This document shows, piece after piece, positions 11,036 through 19,370 of a stretch of 35,832 nt of DNA (the stretch's first letter is position 1; every line of letters begins with the position of its first letter). The position numbers and the translations under genes are program-made. The notes beneath the pieces were generated by a model. That model was given only the letters and a program-made list of their open reading frames with translations. It did no database searches and was not told where the DNA came from. Source of the DNA: Alloascoidea africana (taxonomy: Eukaryota; Ascomycota; Alloascoideomycetes; Alloascoideales; Alloascoideaceae); NCBI GenBank assembly GCA_030581615.1, contig JAKTTT010000105.1, positions 1 through 35,832 of the forward strand, read 5' to 3'.

Positions 11036-11677
11036 TCAATCTGTCACAATAGTATCGTATCCCACATCTCAGGTAGGGTAACCCAACCAACTCCATGAGA
11101 TGTGAACTGGACTATCTCAGAACAAGTCTTATTCCGATTAGAATGACTAAAATGAAAGAGGAAGAACCTGTTTTGCTGTCTACTGTTTTCAGTGGCACAT
11201 TCAGCAAACCGATCATAGAATTTTAGAGCACAGAGGAGGTTAGCTCATAGGAAAGACCTGGAGCCGAAGCGCGTCTGCCAAATGAATCCTTTCTCAAGTG
11301 GTCCTTCTGGGAGTAGAGAACAAGCTCGCTCAGCTTTGTAGAGGTAGAACTCGAACCTCTGTTCAGCTAAGGAGCGGGAAATGGAGAATCCAGTAGTAAA
11401 ATAAGTTCACATTTGTGTGACCTTAAATGTAATGAAATACTGAGGAAATGACTATATTAAGCCCGTTTTGTATCTCTTTTGACTTCTAGTACGGTATACA
11501 TTCGTGATTTCCTCCTAATGGTAACCTGATACTTCAAGCACATCAAGAGCTACAGCTGAAACCGAATGAAAAGAGAAGATAGAGTGTAAAGACTGAGTAA
11601 ATCTTACTCGGTTAAATAAATAACTTCTTATATTTCGTATGCTCATCATAATTTAATCACTGTAGGCGAGAAACTTG
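11036..11677. other. Intergenic between Myb-like gene and SEA4
   Basis: These 642 bp hold the SEA4 upstream region and the 3' end of the Myb-like gene, both transcribed leftwards. Two hairpins are visible. One at 11330-11370 folds best as minus-strand RNA (AGAGGT/ACCTCT inside a second stem). The other, at 11592-11612, has a 9-bp stem around ATC (ACTGAGTAA/TTACTCGGT, one wobble) and lies about 65 bp beyond the Myb-like stop. No gene is recognised. Confidence 0.5.
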
Positions 11678-13211
11678 TTAATCTAGCTTTTCAATGTGCT
11701 CACTGTTGTCGCTATCATTGCCCCCACTGGTATCCCTCATACTAGAACTTAGCTTCCTAAATTCATTCTCTAAAATGGTTCTAATGTTTGCACTAATGCT
11801 CTGAGTCTGCAGCTGGAACCTCTCTTCCTGGAATTCGCTAAACTCTCGCAAAGTTTTGTTAAAATTTTGAGTGATAATGTTTATTGTTCTTATAAACTTT
11901 TCGTTTTGTTTCTCAAAAAGTTCATGGTGGATTCGGGCCAAATTCGACAAAAGCGATGTTTGGTTCGTTAGAATTTCATCCAGTTTCGTTATAATCGTGT
12001 CCGACTTTGCAAGCATGGTCTTTTGGAATGCGTCCGTGCTCAGTGGTGGACCATCTTCTAGGTCATAACTATGAGAAGGCGCAGGTAATGGTAATGGCAA
12101 TGAATCGATATCGTCTACTACTGAATCTTTCGAGTGTAATCTTCCCACTCCAATTCTACTCAGTCGCTGTCGCTTTCTCAAAGGATAATCTTCCATAATA
12201 TCATAGCCTAATGCTTGAAGAGAAATGTTGTTTGTAGTAGAGCTTCTTCGTTTTCCGGATGATACTGAGATAAAGTCCTCCATTGCACCGGGCAACCCTA
12301 GATTTAAGGGAGTCGAGCTTGGTTCTCCTGATTCATCATACAAGTAAGGTAGTAGTTGTGGATTCCGTAGCTTTTGAACTTTTGAAGCTTTTTGCTCTTC
12401 TTTTGCTTTCTCTGACTCGAGTTTCCGTTGAGTCATCTAAAATGGGGACATTGTCAGTACATACTCTATCACGTCATCAACCTGTCAAAAGCGAACTTAC
12501 GACTTCATCAATTTGAGACACAAGGTTGATTAGCTCTGGATCATCGTAAACCTTGATATACTTTGAACATCGGTTCGAGCTTTTGCTCTTTGTTCTTCCA
12601 TCACCAGTTCCCCTCCCACTTTCTTTAATGTTGTTATGGAACTGATTCATGATTTCGTTAAAATGGTCTTGACATAGCCTATAATACGGTTTTACGCTGA
12701 TGTTATACCCATTTTTATTCAGGCAGTTGAAGAACTCTGTGGAGAAATGCTCCCATATCTTGTTTGTTTCTCCGTACCGAGCAGAAAACGGCTCCAGTCT
12801 TAAAATGTTTTCCAGGAATAGTTTGTCAAACTCAGGCTTGAATCGGAACTTTCGCTTGTGTAGAATAGTTGAGCCTGCGGCGGTTGTGGATGTTTTGCCT
12901 TTGCCTCCAGCGGTTTCTGACGGCGAGACCGAGTTGATTGCTGGCGTTGAGGAGGACGGCGTCAACGTAGTTGAATCTTCCTCAGAGGTCGTCGTTAATG
13001 CAGTATTTGATTGAAAGGATCTAGGAGAAGAATCTGTATGTCCCTTGGCCCCATTTGAGATTTTCTCTGGTTGTGCAGAGGTGAGTACTGATGCTGAAGA
13101 TAAGGTAGGTTCGTTTCCATCGTGCTCATCCTCAGCGTTATTTGGATTACCGGCCCGTGGCAATATATCACCAAAAAGGGCCGTCAGTTCTGATAAAGGA
13201 GGGATGTTCAT
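11678..13211 (-). CDS. Myb/SANT-like domain protein of unknown function, 2 exons
   Basis: I do not recognise a named orthologue. Exon 1 (13211-12501) and exon 2 (12436-11678) are joined across a 64-nt intron (12437-12500; GTAAGT, TACTGAC, TTTTAG) and give 489 aa. After a Ser/Thr-rich N-terminus comes a compact domain at about residues 121-200, beginning KRKFRFKPEFDKLFLENI. It has aromatic spacing, a W in IWEHFSTEF and a basic helix YYRLCQDHFNEIMNQF, which resembles fungal Myb/SANT-like DNA-binding domains. A KR-rich stretch (RKRQRLSR) could be a nuclear signal. The C-terminal about 110 residues are predicted helical and coiled coil (MLAKSDTIITKLDEILTNQ onward), suggesting oligomerisation. The start is the first ATG; the frame is open upstream but without ATG. 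Divergent from EAF6. A role as a chromatin or transcription factor is inference. Confidence 0.72.
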
Positions 13212-13601
13212 TCTTTTTTTGAGTATAGTGTAGGGGAAAGGAAGATGTCCGGACAAATTCCTTCAAATTGCCATCTAAACAGTTGCGAAGTGGGGCTTGC
13301 TGGTAGATATCTATAACGATCTATTGGATATTTAACCAGCTGCAGTGTGTTAGGTGATTGTCAACAGGGCTTTCCGAGTCTCGCTGTTTCTGTTCCTTAG
13401 ACTTTTGCAGTGTTTGTCATCCGAAAGAGAAACAGGAACAAGAGATGGAGAACGTCAAATCGATTCAATCGCGGGTACTCTGGAATGCACAAGAGTGAAA
13501 TGCACGAAGACAAATTGTCTGTTTCCTCAAATAAACACCCGTACACTCACTCTGGGTTTCCAACAAGCAGCACTAAAGACCTCCACAGAAGAGAACCCGC
13601 C
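13212..13601. promoter_or_regulatory. Shared divergent promoter region
   Basis: These 390 bp separate the ATG of the Myb-like gene (minus) from the chosen ATG of EAF6 (plus), so both upstream regions lie here. The EAF6 frame stays open upstream to 13410, but that stretch looks non-conserved and is treated as leader. No clear TATA box is seen. Confidence 0.55.
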
Positions 13602-14204
13602 ATGCCCGCGGAAACGCCAGGAGCTCCAGCCGCCGTCTCCAGGGCTAACGATGACCCGAAGCAGGAGTACACGAAGCTTTGTAAGGAGTTGAAGGATTTG
13701 CTTGCAAAGAAGAGACTCCTCGATAAGAATCTTGTGGGTCTGGAGGAGGATATTTACAAGTGCGAAACAATCTACTTGGCAGAGACAAACTGTGGAAATA
13801 TTGTTCGAGGATATGACAACTTCATCAAGAGTTCTGGGAGCCACTCTTCACACTCAAGAAGAGCAGGAGCCGCAGGAGCTAACGGTATCGGCGGGCTCAA
13901 TGAGGAGGACCGTATCTTTTCGCTCAGCAGCGCCACATATATCAAACATATGGAACGAAAGGCAAAGCTGGAGACAGCAGATGAGCCCACGACTATAGCA
14001 CCGGGAAGTAGTGCAGAAGCCCGTCGAGCTCGTTCACGTACTCCAACCACGATTCATATTCCTAATTTATCTAGGGGAGCCACGCCCATAGCTGGCACTC
14101 CTGGAGGTATTACTCCTTTGAAAAAGAAAAGAAGGAATGATGTTGATTTGCCATATGAAGAAGACCAGCAACCGGGCGAGAGGCATAAGAGACCTAGGGG
14201 TTGA
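13602..14204 (+). CDS. EAF6: Eaf6, subunit of NuA4/NuA3-type histone acetyltransferase complexes
   Basis: Eaf6 (MEAF6 in animals) is a small coiled-coil subunit of MYST acetyltransferase complexes in the nucleus. The family core is clear: EYTKLCKELKDLLAKKRLLD starting about residue 25 (coiled coil), then NLVGLEEDIYKCETIYLAET, GNIVRGYDNFIK and, after a Ser/Gly/Ala-rich spacer, DRIFSLSSATYIKHM. The tail is basic (KKKRR) and may include a nuclear signal. I chose the ATG at 13602 (MPAETPGAPAA), which sits in a good context (CGCCATGCC) just before the conserved part and gives 200 aa, somewhat longer than the S. cerevisiae protein. A frame-open extension of 64 residues upstream from 13410 has no family similarity that I can see. 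Single exon. Confidence 0.92.
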   Translation: MPAETPGAPAAVSRANDDPKQEYTKLCKELKDLLAKKRLLDKNLVGLEEDIYKCETIYLAETNCGNIVRGYDNFIKSSGSHSSHSRRAGAAGANGIGGLNEEDRIFSLSSATYIKHMERKAKLETADEPTTIAPGSSAEARRARSRTPTTIHIPNLSRGATPIAGTPGGITPLKKKRRNDVDLPYEEDQQPGERHKRPRG

Positions 14205-14514
14205 AGGATGAGTTGAAGATTATGCATTTGCATCTAGCATTTTATAGTAATGTCCTTTTGTTTGCTTTTTGGTGCCTTTTGATTTCATGAAAATTTACGC
14301 AATTAGCCTTTGAATATGTCAGAATCTCATCTATTGACCTGAAAGATATATTAAGAAGAGAAGAAAAATCTATACCCCAAAATAAAAATGTGTCTATAAC
14401 AGTCTAAAGTATGCACGAAAGATCTCAACGGGAAGGGAAAAAAATACAATGTGGTGTCAAAAATCAAATTGAATAGGTGCTGCATTCGAAGAATGGGCTC
14501 ATTATGTCCAAGTA
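14205..14514. other. Convergent intergenic region
   Basis: These 310 bp lie between the stops of EAF6 (plus) and the transporter gene (minus). AT-rich, with 3' ends of both genes expected. No other feature seen. Confidence 0.6.
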
Positions 14515-15822
14515 TCAGTGAGTTGTAATTCTGAAAAACTCCTCATTTGTGATGGGCTTGATTCTGTTTTTATCGCCTCCGTTGTTGTCATGTTCCAAAG
14601 CTTTCTGAGTATTCGACATAATCGTGGCAACTCTTGACAAGAAGGTTCCAGTGGTGGCTACTCTCTGCAGTCTGGTATCTGGTCCAGGCTCAGCTTGACT
14701 ACTGGCATTATTCGGATTTGGATATGGGGATGGAGGATCGTTATCAAGATGCGAAGCTATTGTTCTGGGTAGATGAAACGATGAAGATCCATCATCGGGA
14801 CCTCTTTCCAAATCATGATCCTCCTCTTCTTCCCCAGTCTCGTCTTCTTCTTCAATTTTGTCGTCTTTATGTCCATAATATTTCTCAGAAGCAATGGTTG
14901 GAATCCTCACAACTCTTGAGTCTACTTGCAGTTCCGGTTGTTCATCTCTTGTGATGAATATAGGCAAGTGTTGCTTTTCCCTGTCTTGTTCAACTACAAC
15001 CAAATGGAGGTAAAAGGGAACGCAAGCCGAAAATGCAAAACCCCCTACAATGTTTCCTAATCCAACCGGTATCAAGTTTTTCCAAATATATTGAGCGGCT
15101 GTTGCTTTTGGCGTGTTTTCTAAGCCATCTATGGTAGAAGTCAGATGGTTATTGAACAGGCCAGCATGGACCAGAAACATATCAGCAATTACATGCTGTA
15201 GCCCACTAGCAACAAATGCAAAAATTGGCAGGAAGAGTGCTAGGACTTTGGATCCAAATGGTCTGTTCATTATTGCAAGGTAGATTGCAGTGCAAACCAG
15301 AAAGTTCCCGCCAATGCCCCTCAAAAAGCTTTCATAAAAGTTTTCCTCTAGCAGTTTGGTGTTTGTGACTTTGATTGTTGCTTTAATATACTCTTCCGTT
15401 GAGGTAAGCCCGCTCAAATGGATGATGATATAGGTGTAAAACAATGACCCTGCCAGGTTGCCCAATATCGATACAAACCAGGATTTGAAGACCGCAAGGA
15501 CACTAACTTGACCCCTGAGCACTGCGACGCTGAAGAACAGGATATTCGAGTTGAAAAGGTCCAGACCAAACTGAACAATAAATGTGAGGCCTACAGTATA
15601 GATGGCTCCTTGACACAGCTTTGCAAAGTACCACGTTCCTTGATCCAAGGAACCTAGCGAGCCAGCTTCGATAACAATGAAGAGCATGCCGGAAATCCCC
15701 ATATACACTCCGGCAATGATAGTATTGAGCAGCAATGTTTCAAACCGCAATCGGTTTTTCTTGATCGCAGTTGCTACAACGGCCAGAGCAGCCTCGTTTG
15801 GCGTCAGATAATCATCGCTCAT
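14515..15822 (-). CDS. Formate/nitrite transporter family protein (YHL008C-like)
   Basis: A membrane channel/transporter of the FNT family, which moves small monovalent anions such as formate, nitrite or lactate. The fungal members, including S. cerevisiae YHL008C, are poorly characterised. The ATG at 15822 (MSDDYLTPNEAALAVV) gives 435 aa. The N-terminal 285 residues contain the six family helices, with LLLNTIIAGVYMGISGM (about 30-46), the loop motif LFNSNILFFSV (about 89-99) and GLQH at 207-210, which supplies the conserved central histidine. NIVGGFAFSACVPFYL (about 257-272) forms the last helix. The remaining 150 residues are a cytosolic-type hydrophilic tail with an acidic patch (EEEDETGEEEEDHD), much shorter than in S. 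cerevisiae. An upstream GCTAAC…AG could be the end of a leader intron, unproven. The substrate cannot be told. Confidence 0.93.
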   Translation of the reverse strand: MSDDYLTPNEAALAVVATAIKKNRLRFETLLLNTIIAGVYMGISGMLFIVIEAGSLGSLDQGTWYFAKLCQGAIYTVGLTFIVQFGLDLFNSNILFFSVAVLRGQVSVLAVFKSWFVSILGNLAGSLFYTYIIIHLSGLTSTEEYIKATIKVTNTKLLEENFYESFLRGIGGNFLVCTAIYLAIMNRPFGSKVLALFLPIFAFVASGLQHVIADMFLVHAGLFNNHLTSTIDGLENTPKATAAQYIWKNLIPVGLGNIVGGFAFSACVPFYLHLVVVEQDREKQHLPIFITRDEQPELQVDSRVVRIPTIASEKYYGHKDDKIEEEDETGEEEEDHDLERGPDDGSSSFHLPRTIASHLDNDPPSPYPNPNNASSQAEPGPDTRLQRVATTGTFLSRVATIMSNTQKALEHDNNGGDKNRIKPITNEEFFRITTH

Positions 15823-17066
15823 TTCTTTGGTCGGCGAATATACTTTTTTCACTTGTTAGCAGAGATAAGCTGAGGTCTTGCTAGGAGCTGATCCAAGAGA
15901 CGACCTGAAACAGTCCGATGGCCTAATTATTTCGAGTGTTTCAAGGGGTGAAAGAAGAGAACAGCGAGATCGAGTAGGGAGTATCTGACTTTCCGTCGGA
16001 CAAAAAGCTTGTCTCATCCCAAACGCCGTTGCGATGAACTTCTCGCGTGCTTTTTCCGAGTTAGGCTAACATGTCACCCCATGCATCAGAGCGCAACATC
16101 CGTACACTCGCCAGGTTTTTCCGGCTTCAGGGAAAACCTTAATCTGTGCGCTTGTCTCTGAAGTGAATATCTCTTCCAGAAAGCAATAAACAGATGGCAA
16201 GGCAAGTAGGAACGAATGCGTTGGCCCTTCTCCTTGTCATGATTGAATCTATGTAGATAACATTAAGCCTTTAGACTGTCTAACTGGTAAAACATGCCAT
16301 AATCGCGGCTTTAGATTCCTTGCAAAATCCCTCGGGATTACGGACGGACTTGATATTTAACACAAGATATTTCAACAACATGGGGAGGTCACTTTTTACT
16401 TTTCTAGGTAAACCGGAGACTGTATTTGCTTTCTGGATAGATGAAAGGGCAGACTCGTAATTGGAAGCTGTGCCAACCCGGAACATTTCATGCTGGGCAT
16501 ACCCACAAATTGTCTTGGGGAAATCTAGGATCAAGGATCCAAACATATAAACTCGTAAGGCTGATGATGGTGCTCAAGATGGCATTAGTTTCCGGCATCT
16601 CATGGTTTGTAATTAGGAGATAACTATAGGACATGTCGATCATGGCACGTTTTTAGTAGACTACTGTGATCACTCTTCCATCTTCTGATAGACTACACAT
16701 TTTTGTCTCTGCTGCTTTTGGGAAGTGTAGAGTAAGCTGTACTTGAGACTACATGTTTGAGCAAAAAGCCTTTATTTTAAGACAAGTTTTATCTTCTTTG
16801 TTGCAATCTACTCAGGTTGCCCAACTTCAGCTCTTTGTTTGTGAACTATGATTTTAGGCGAAAGTGTATGCTATAGAACTCCTGTACAAAGAACTTGAAA
16901 GAATCAAAAAGAAAAGGAAATGGATATTATCGTTTCTTTCTAGACATCCTGATATTGCATTGCAAATTTCCGTAAAAAATTTTGATCTTTGTTTCCTAAG
17001 ATATTAAAATGAGATAAAAGCTTTCGAAGCATTGTCAGATTAGTTATTAGGAGTAGAGAATAAAAT
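15823..17066. other. Gene-poor interval
   Basis: About 1.2 kb between the transporter start and the tRNA-Leu gene. It contains the transporter promoter. The only ATG-initiated frame of note is 88 codons long (16280-16546, listed separately). Nothing else is recognised. Confidence 0.5.
16280..16546 (-). CDS. Short ORF, doubtful
   Basis: An ATG-initiated 88-codon frame (MFGSLILDFPKTICGYAQ…) with no family resemblance that I recognise, no membrane segment and no clear domain. It stands alone in an AT-rich intergenic region. It could be chance, a gene fragment or a small species-specific gene. Transcript or orthologue evidence would decide. Confidence 0.15.
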   Translation of the reverse strand: MFGSLILDFPKTICGYAQHEMFRVGTASNYESALSSIQKANTVSGLPRKVKSDLPMLLKYLVLNIKSVRNPEGFCKESKAAIMACFTS

Positions 17067-17072
17067 AAAAAA
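17067..17072 (-). terminator. Pol III terminator of tRNA-Leu
   Basis: Six A on the plus strand, read as TTTTTT on the minus strand, begin two bases after the discriminator of tRNA-Leu. Confidence 0.8.
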
Positions 17073-17074
17073 GA

Positions 17075-17188
17075 TGGTTGCTAAGAGATTCGAACTCTTG
17101 CCTCTTTCGAGATCCGAACACCGTTTGAACAGCGAAGAAACTGTAGTCTCTTGAGTCGGACGCCTTAGACCAACTCGGCCAAACAACC
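17075..17188 (-). tRNA. tRNA-Leu (anticodon CAA) with intron
   Basis: A class II tRNA read on the minus strand, 114 nt from G17188 to A17075. The acceptor GGTTGTT pairs with AGCAACC (one wobble). The D arm has GGCCGAG…AAGGC, and the T arm AAGAG-TTCGAAT-CTCTT. The anticodon stem is TCCGA/TCGGA and the loop starts CTCAAG, placing anticodon CAA at 17151-17153. An intron of about 31 nt follows the base 3' of the anticodon. CAA tRNA-Leu genes with an intron at this place are normal in yeasts. A variable arm of the Leu type (ATCTCGAAAGAGGC) is present. A solo LTR lies 13 bp upstream of its 5' end. Confidence 0.95.
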
Positions 17189-17201
17189 TTTTCTTGAATT
17201 T

Positions 17202-17489
17202 TGTAAGAGAACTCATTCTCTTATCCTCAGTCTAGCCATACTTGGTTCTTTAGCTTACATTCGCTCTTTGTTACTCTTTCTAGTCTTAGTTTACTTTCAG
17301 TAACTACAAGCGGTTATTCAAATAATCCTTTAGTTGCTTACATAGTTTCTAGTAGTTTCTAAGCTCTGTATAAAGGGACCTTTCTCCCTGAGTCTTAGAA
17401 ACCATCAATCATTCATTGAATACATTTTATCATCGTTTGAGCCCTGTTTCCCCGAAGTAAGAGAATCCCGCCAGGCATTCTTACTTACA
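17202..17489 (+). mobile_element. Complete solo LTR upstream of tRNA-Leu
   Basis: The 288-bp element has inverted termini TGTAAG…CTTACA and a perfect 5-bp target duplication, AATTT at 17197-17201 and 17490-17494. It carries a TATA box (TGTATAAAGGG, about 17367) that sets its orientation as plus, divergent from the tRNA on the minus strand. The 5' end starts with a hairpin TAAGAGAA/TTCTCTTA. The 3' end has a second hairpin, GTAAG-AG-AAT (17457-17466) with ATTCTTAC (17477-17484). Both terminal patterns recur in the LTR beside tRNA-Ala. Thirteen bases (17189-17201) separate it from the mature tRNA 5' end. Confidence 0.9.
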
Positions 17490-17494
17490 AATTT

Positions 17495-19370
17495 TCAAGA
17501 ATTTAAATTTAAGTTAATATACAATTTCTTGTCTTTTCTTCAAGCTCTTTGTTGTGCATCTTTCTCAGTTTATTATTGATATCAGAAAAAATCCGACTTC
17601 TATATTACTATTCCCACTTCTTTAGTAAGCGGACTATATAAGGGTTTTTTCCTATTCATTCATATTACCAAGGAACTCTGGTGGTAAGCATCAAGTAGTT
17701 GAGGTTACAATTTCAGAGACTGTTGAATCATGTCTGATTGTTTGGTGCGTTCGAGATTATCTTCTATTTTATCCTAAAATGTATTTCTATAAACAAACAA
17801 TATTGTTTATTTGAATTTTTGTTTTAAAACAGATCAGTGAAAGATATTATGTGTCAGTTTCAATGGTAGAAGTGCCAATTCGGTATCAGAACATAAGACG
17901 TAGAGAAGCGTCGCATGACTTAAAGAGAAAACCCCCTGGAGGACTCCTAAGAACAAGTCTGAAGTCTCTTTTTATATTATTCGCTAGAATGATACTACTT
18001 TCCACTAACCAGCTCTCGGGAAGGCTTCCGAGACTCTCCATCATAGCCGTATTGTATGACAGAAGATAGGAACAAAATCCAGAATAGAGTGGGATTATTG
18101 TTTTGTCTACAAAAGAACTGTAATTTTAGTAGGTAAAACAGAAGCTGGTCACAAACATGAAAAACGATCAGATACGATCCAAAACTCTTCTTGGTCTGAC
18201 TTAATTATCGACTCTGATCAACAGCATTGAAACAAACAGCGAAAGCTCTAAGCAATATTTTTTCTGAGATACCTCTCATACTTGTACAAAAGGCCATTTT
18301 TTTTGTTGAACGCCTTGTTTCCTTCTATAATAAGAGATTTCCATTTTGAGAACAATCTGATTCGTTTCCTGTATTGCAATTGTTTATGTTTATTGTACAA
18401 GGCAAAGCGTAAGAACACGAGAGTTACTTCTCAATGGCACTTGTTGTTTGCTTACTGAACTAGTCTTAAAATATCTGTGATTTTTCAGGAAATCTGTAAG
18501 AGAGTAAGCAGTTACGAGTTATTCTACAAAAGGATCCTTGGAGTCGGAACTAAATCCCAGTCTTAGTTAAGCTGGCATTTGGGCAGCACCTTTCGCAGAC
18601 AAGGTTCATTTAATGCTCGTGTTAAACGGTAAAAGGTGTAAAAGAAAAACAAGTGTTGCTCAGAGATAGCCCACTTCCAAGGTGAGAGCCACTGGCATGA
18701 AGGTCCAACAGAATCTCCATTATCCATGAGAAGATCGTTTAATTTACGTTGTAAAGTTCCGGTAATAACAAGTTGGTAGATGGAGAAGTAAATCTCACGA
18801 TAAATTAAAATGATACTGAAGTATTTCTATGCCAATACTGAAGTTTAAAAAGGAGAAATCGATGTTGAAATTTAACAAAAAGACAAGAATTAAGAGGCGA
18901 ATGTGAGGGGAAAAAAAGTGTATGTACGTACGATTTATCTCAAAAGGTGAAAATGCCCAAAAAAGTATGCAAAGAAAAGAAAACTAGATGCTTAAATTGA
19001 TAAATGATGAATGAAAATGCTCATAATCTGCATATCAACCTGATGGGGAGTGGAGAGGAAAGGGAACTGAGGAAGGGGGAATGAATCCAAAAGGCAAAAC
19101 CTGTAGTAAAAAACAAAAGTCATAAATGCATAACGACTGAAATGCTTTTAAGATAAATAAATAAAGTTGAAAGGAACAATTGTCAAGAACAAAGAAAACA
19201 GTACAAAAAATCATGAATAACAAGGAGCAAGAAATTTCCAAATGTGTGTACCGAAACATTACAAACCATAATCAAATGATTAGTTTCAAGTAAGTTCCTA
19301 CCACCAATAAACGCCCTTTGCTTGTAAATTCATCAATCAAGAATGTAAAAGATTGGTAAAACAACGTAGC
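17495..19370. other. Gene-poor interval
   Basis: About 1.9 kb between the LTR and the kinase stop. An LTR-like stretch at 17529-17709 has a TATA-like CTATATAAGGG and ends GGTTACA. The flanks show ATTTC at both 17524-17528 and 17710-17714, but its first base is T before TG, so it is only a possible degraded LTR. The rest is AT-rich, with the kinase 3' end at the right. No gene is recognised. Confidence 0.45.

Noticed and set aside
11338-11370. B-box-like GGTTCGAGTTC on the minus strand
   Set aside because: The T stem does not pair at two of five positions and there is no A box or acceptor partner at a tRNA distance. It is better described as a hairpin.
13410-13601. N-terminal extension of EAF6 by 64 residues
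   Set aside because: The added residues do not look like the family, and the later ATG at 13602 has a good context next to the conserved part.
18564-18575. TAGTTAAGCTGG, as in 5S rRNA
   Set aside because: Only 12 bases match. The flanks do not follow 5S rRNA and no termini or terminator are present.
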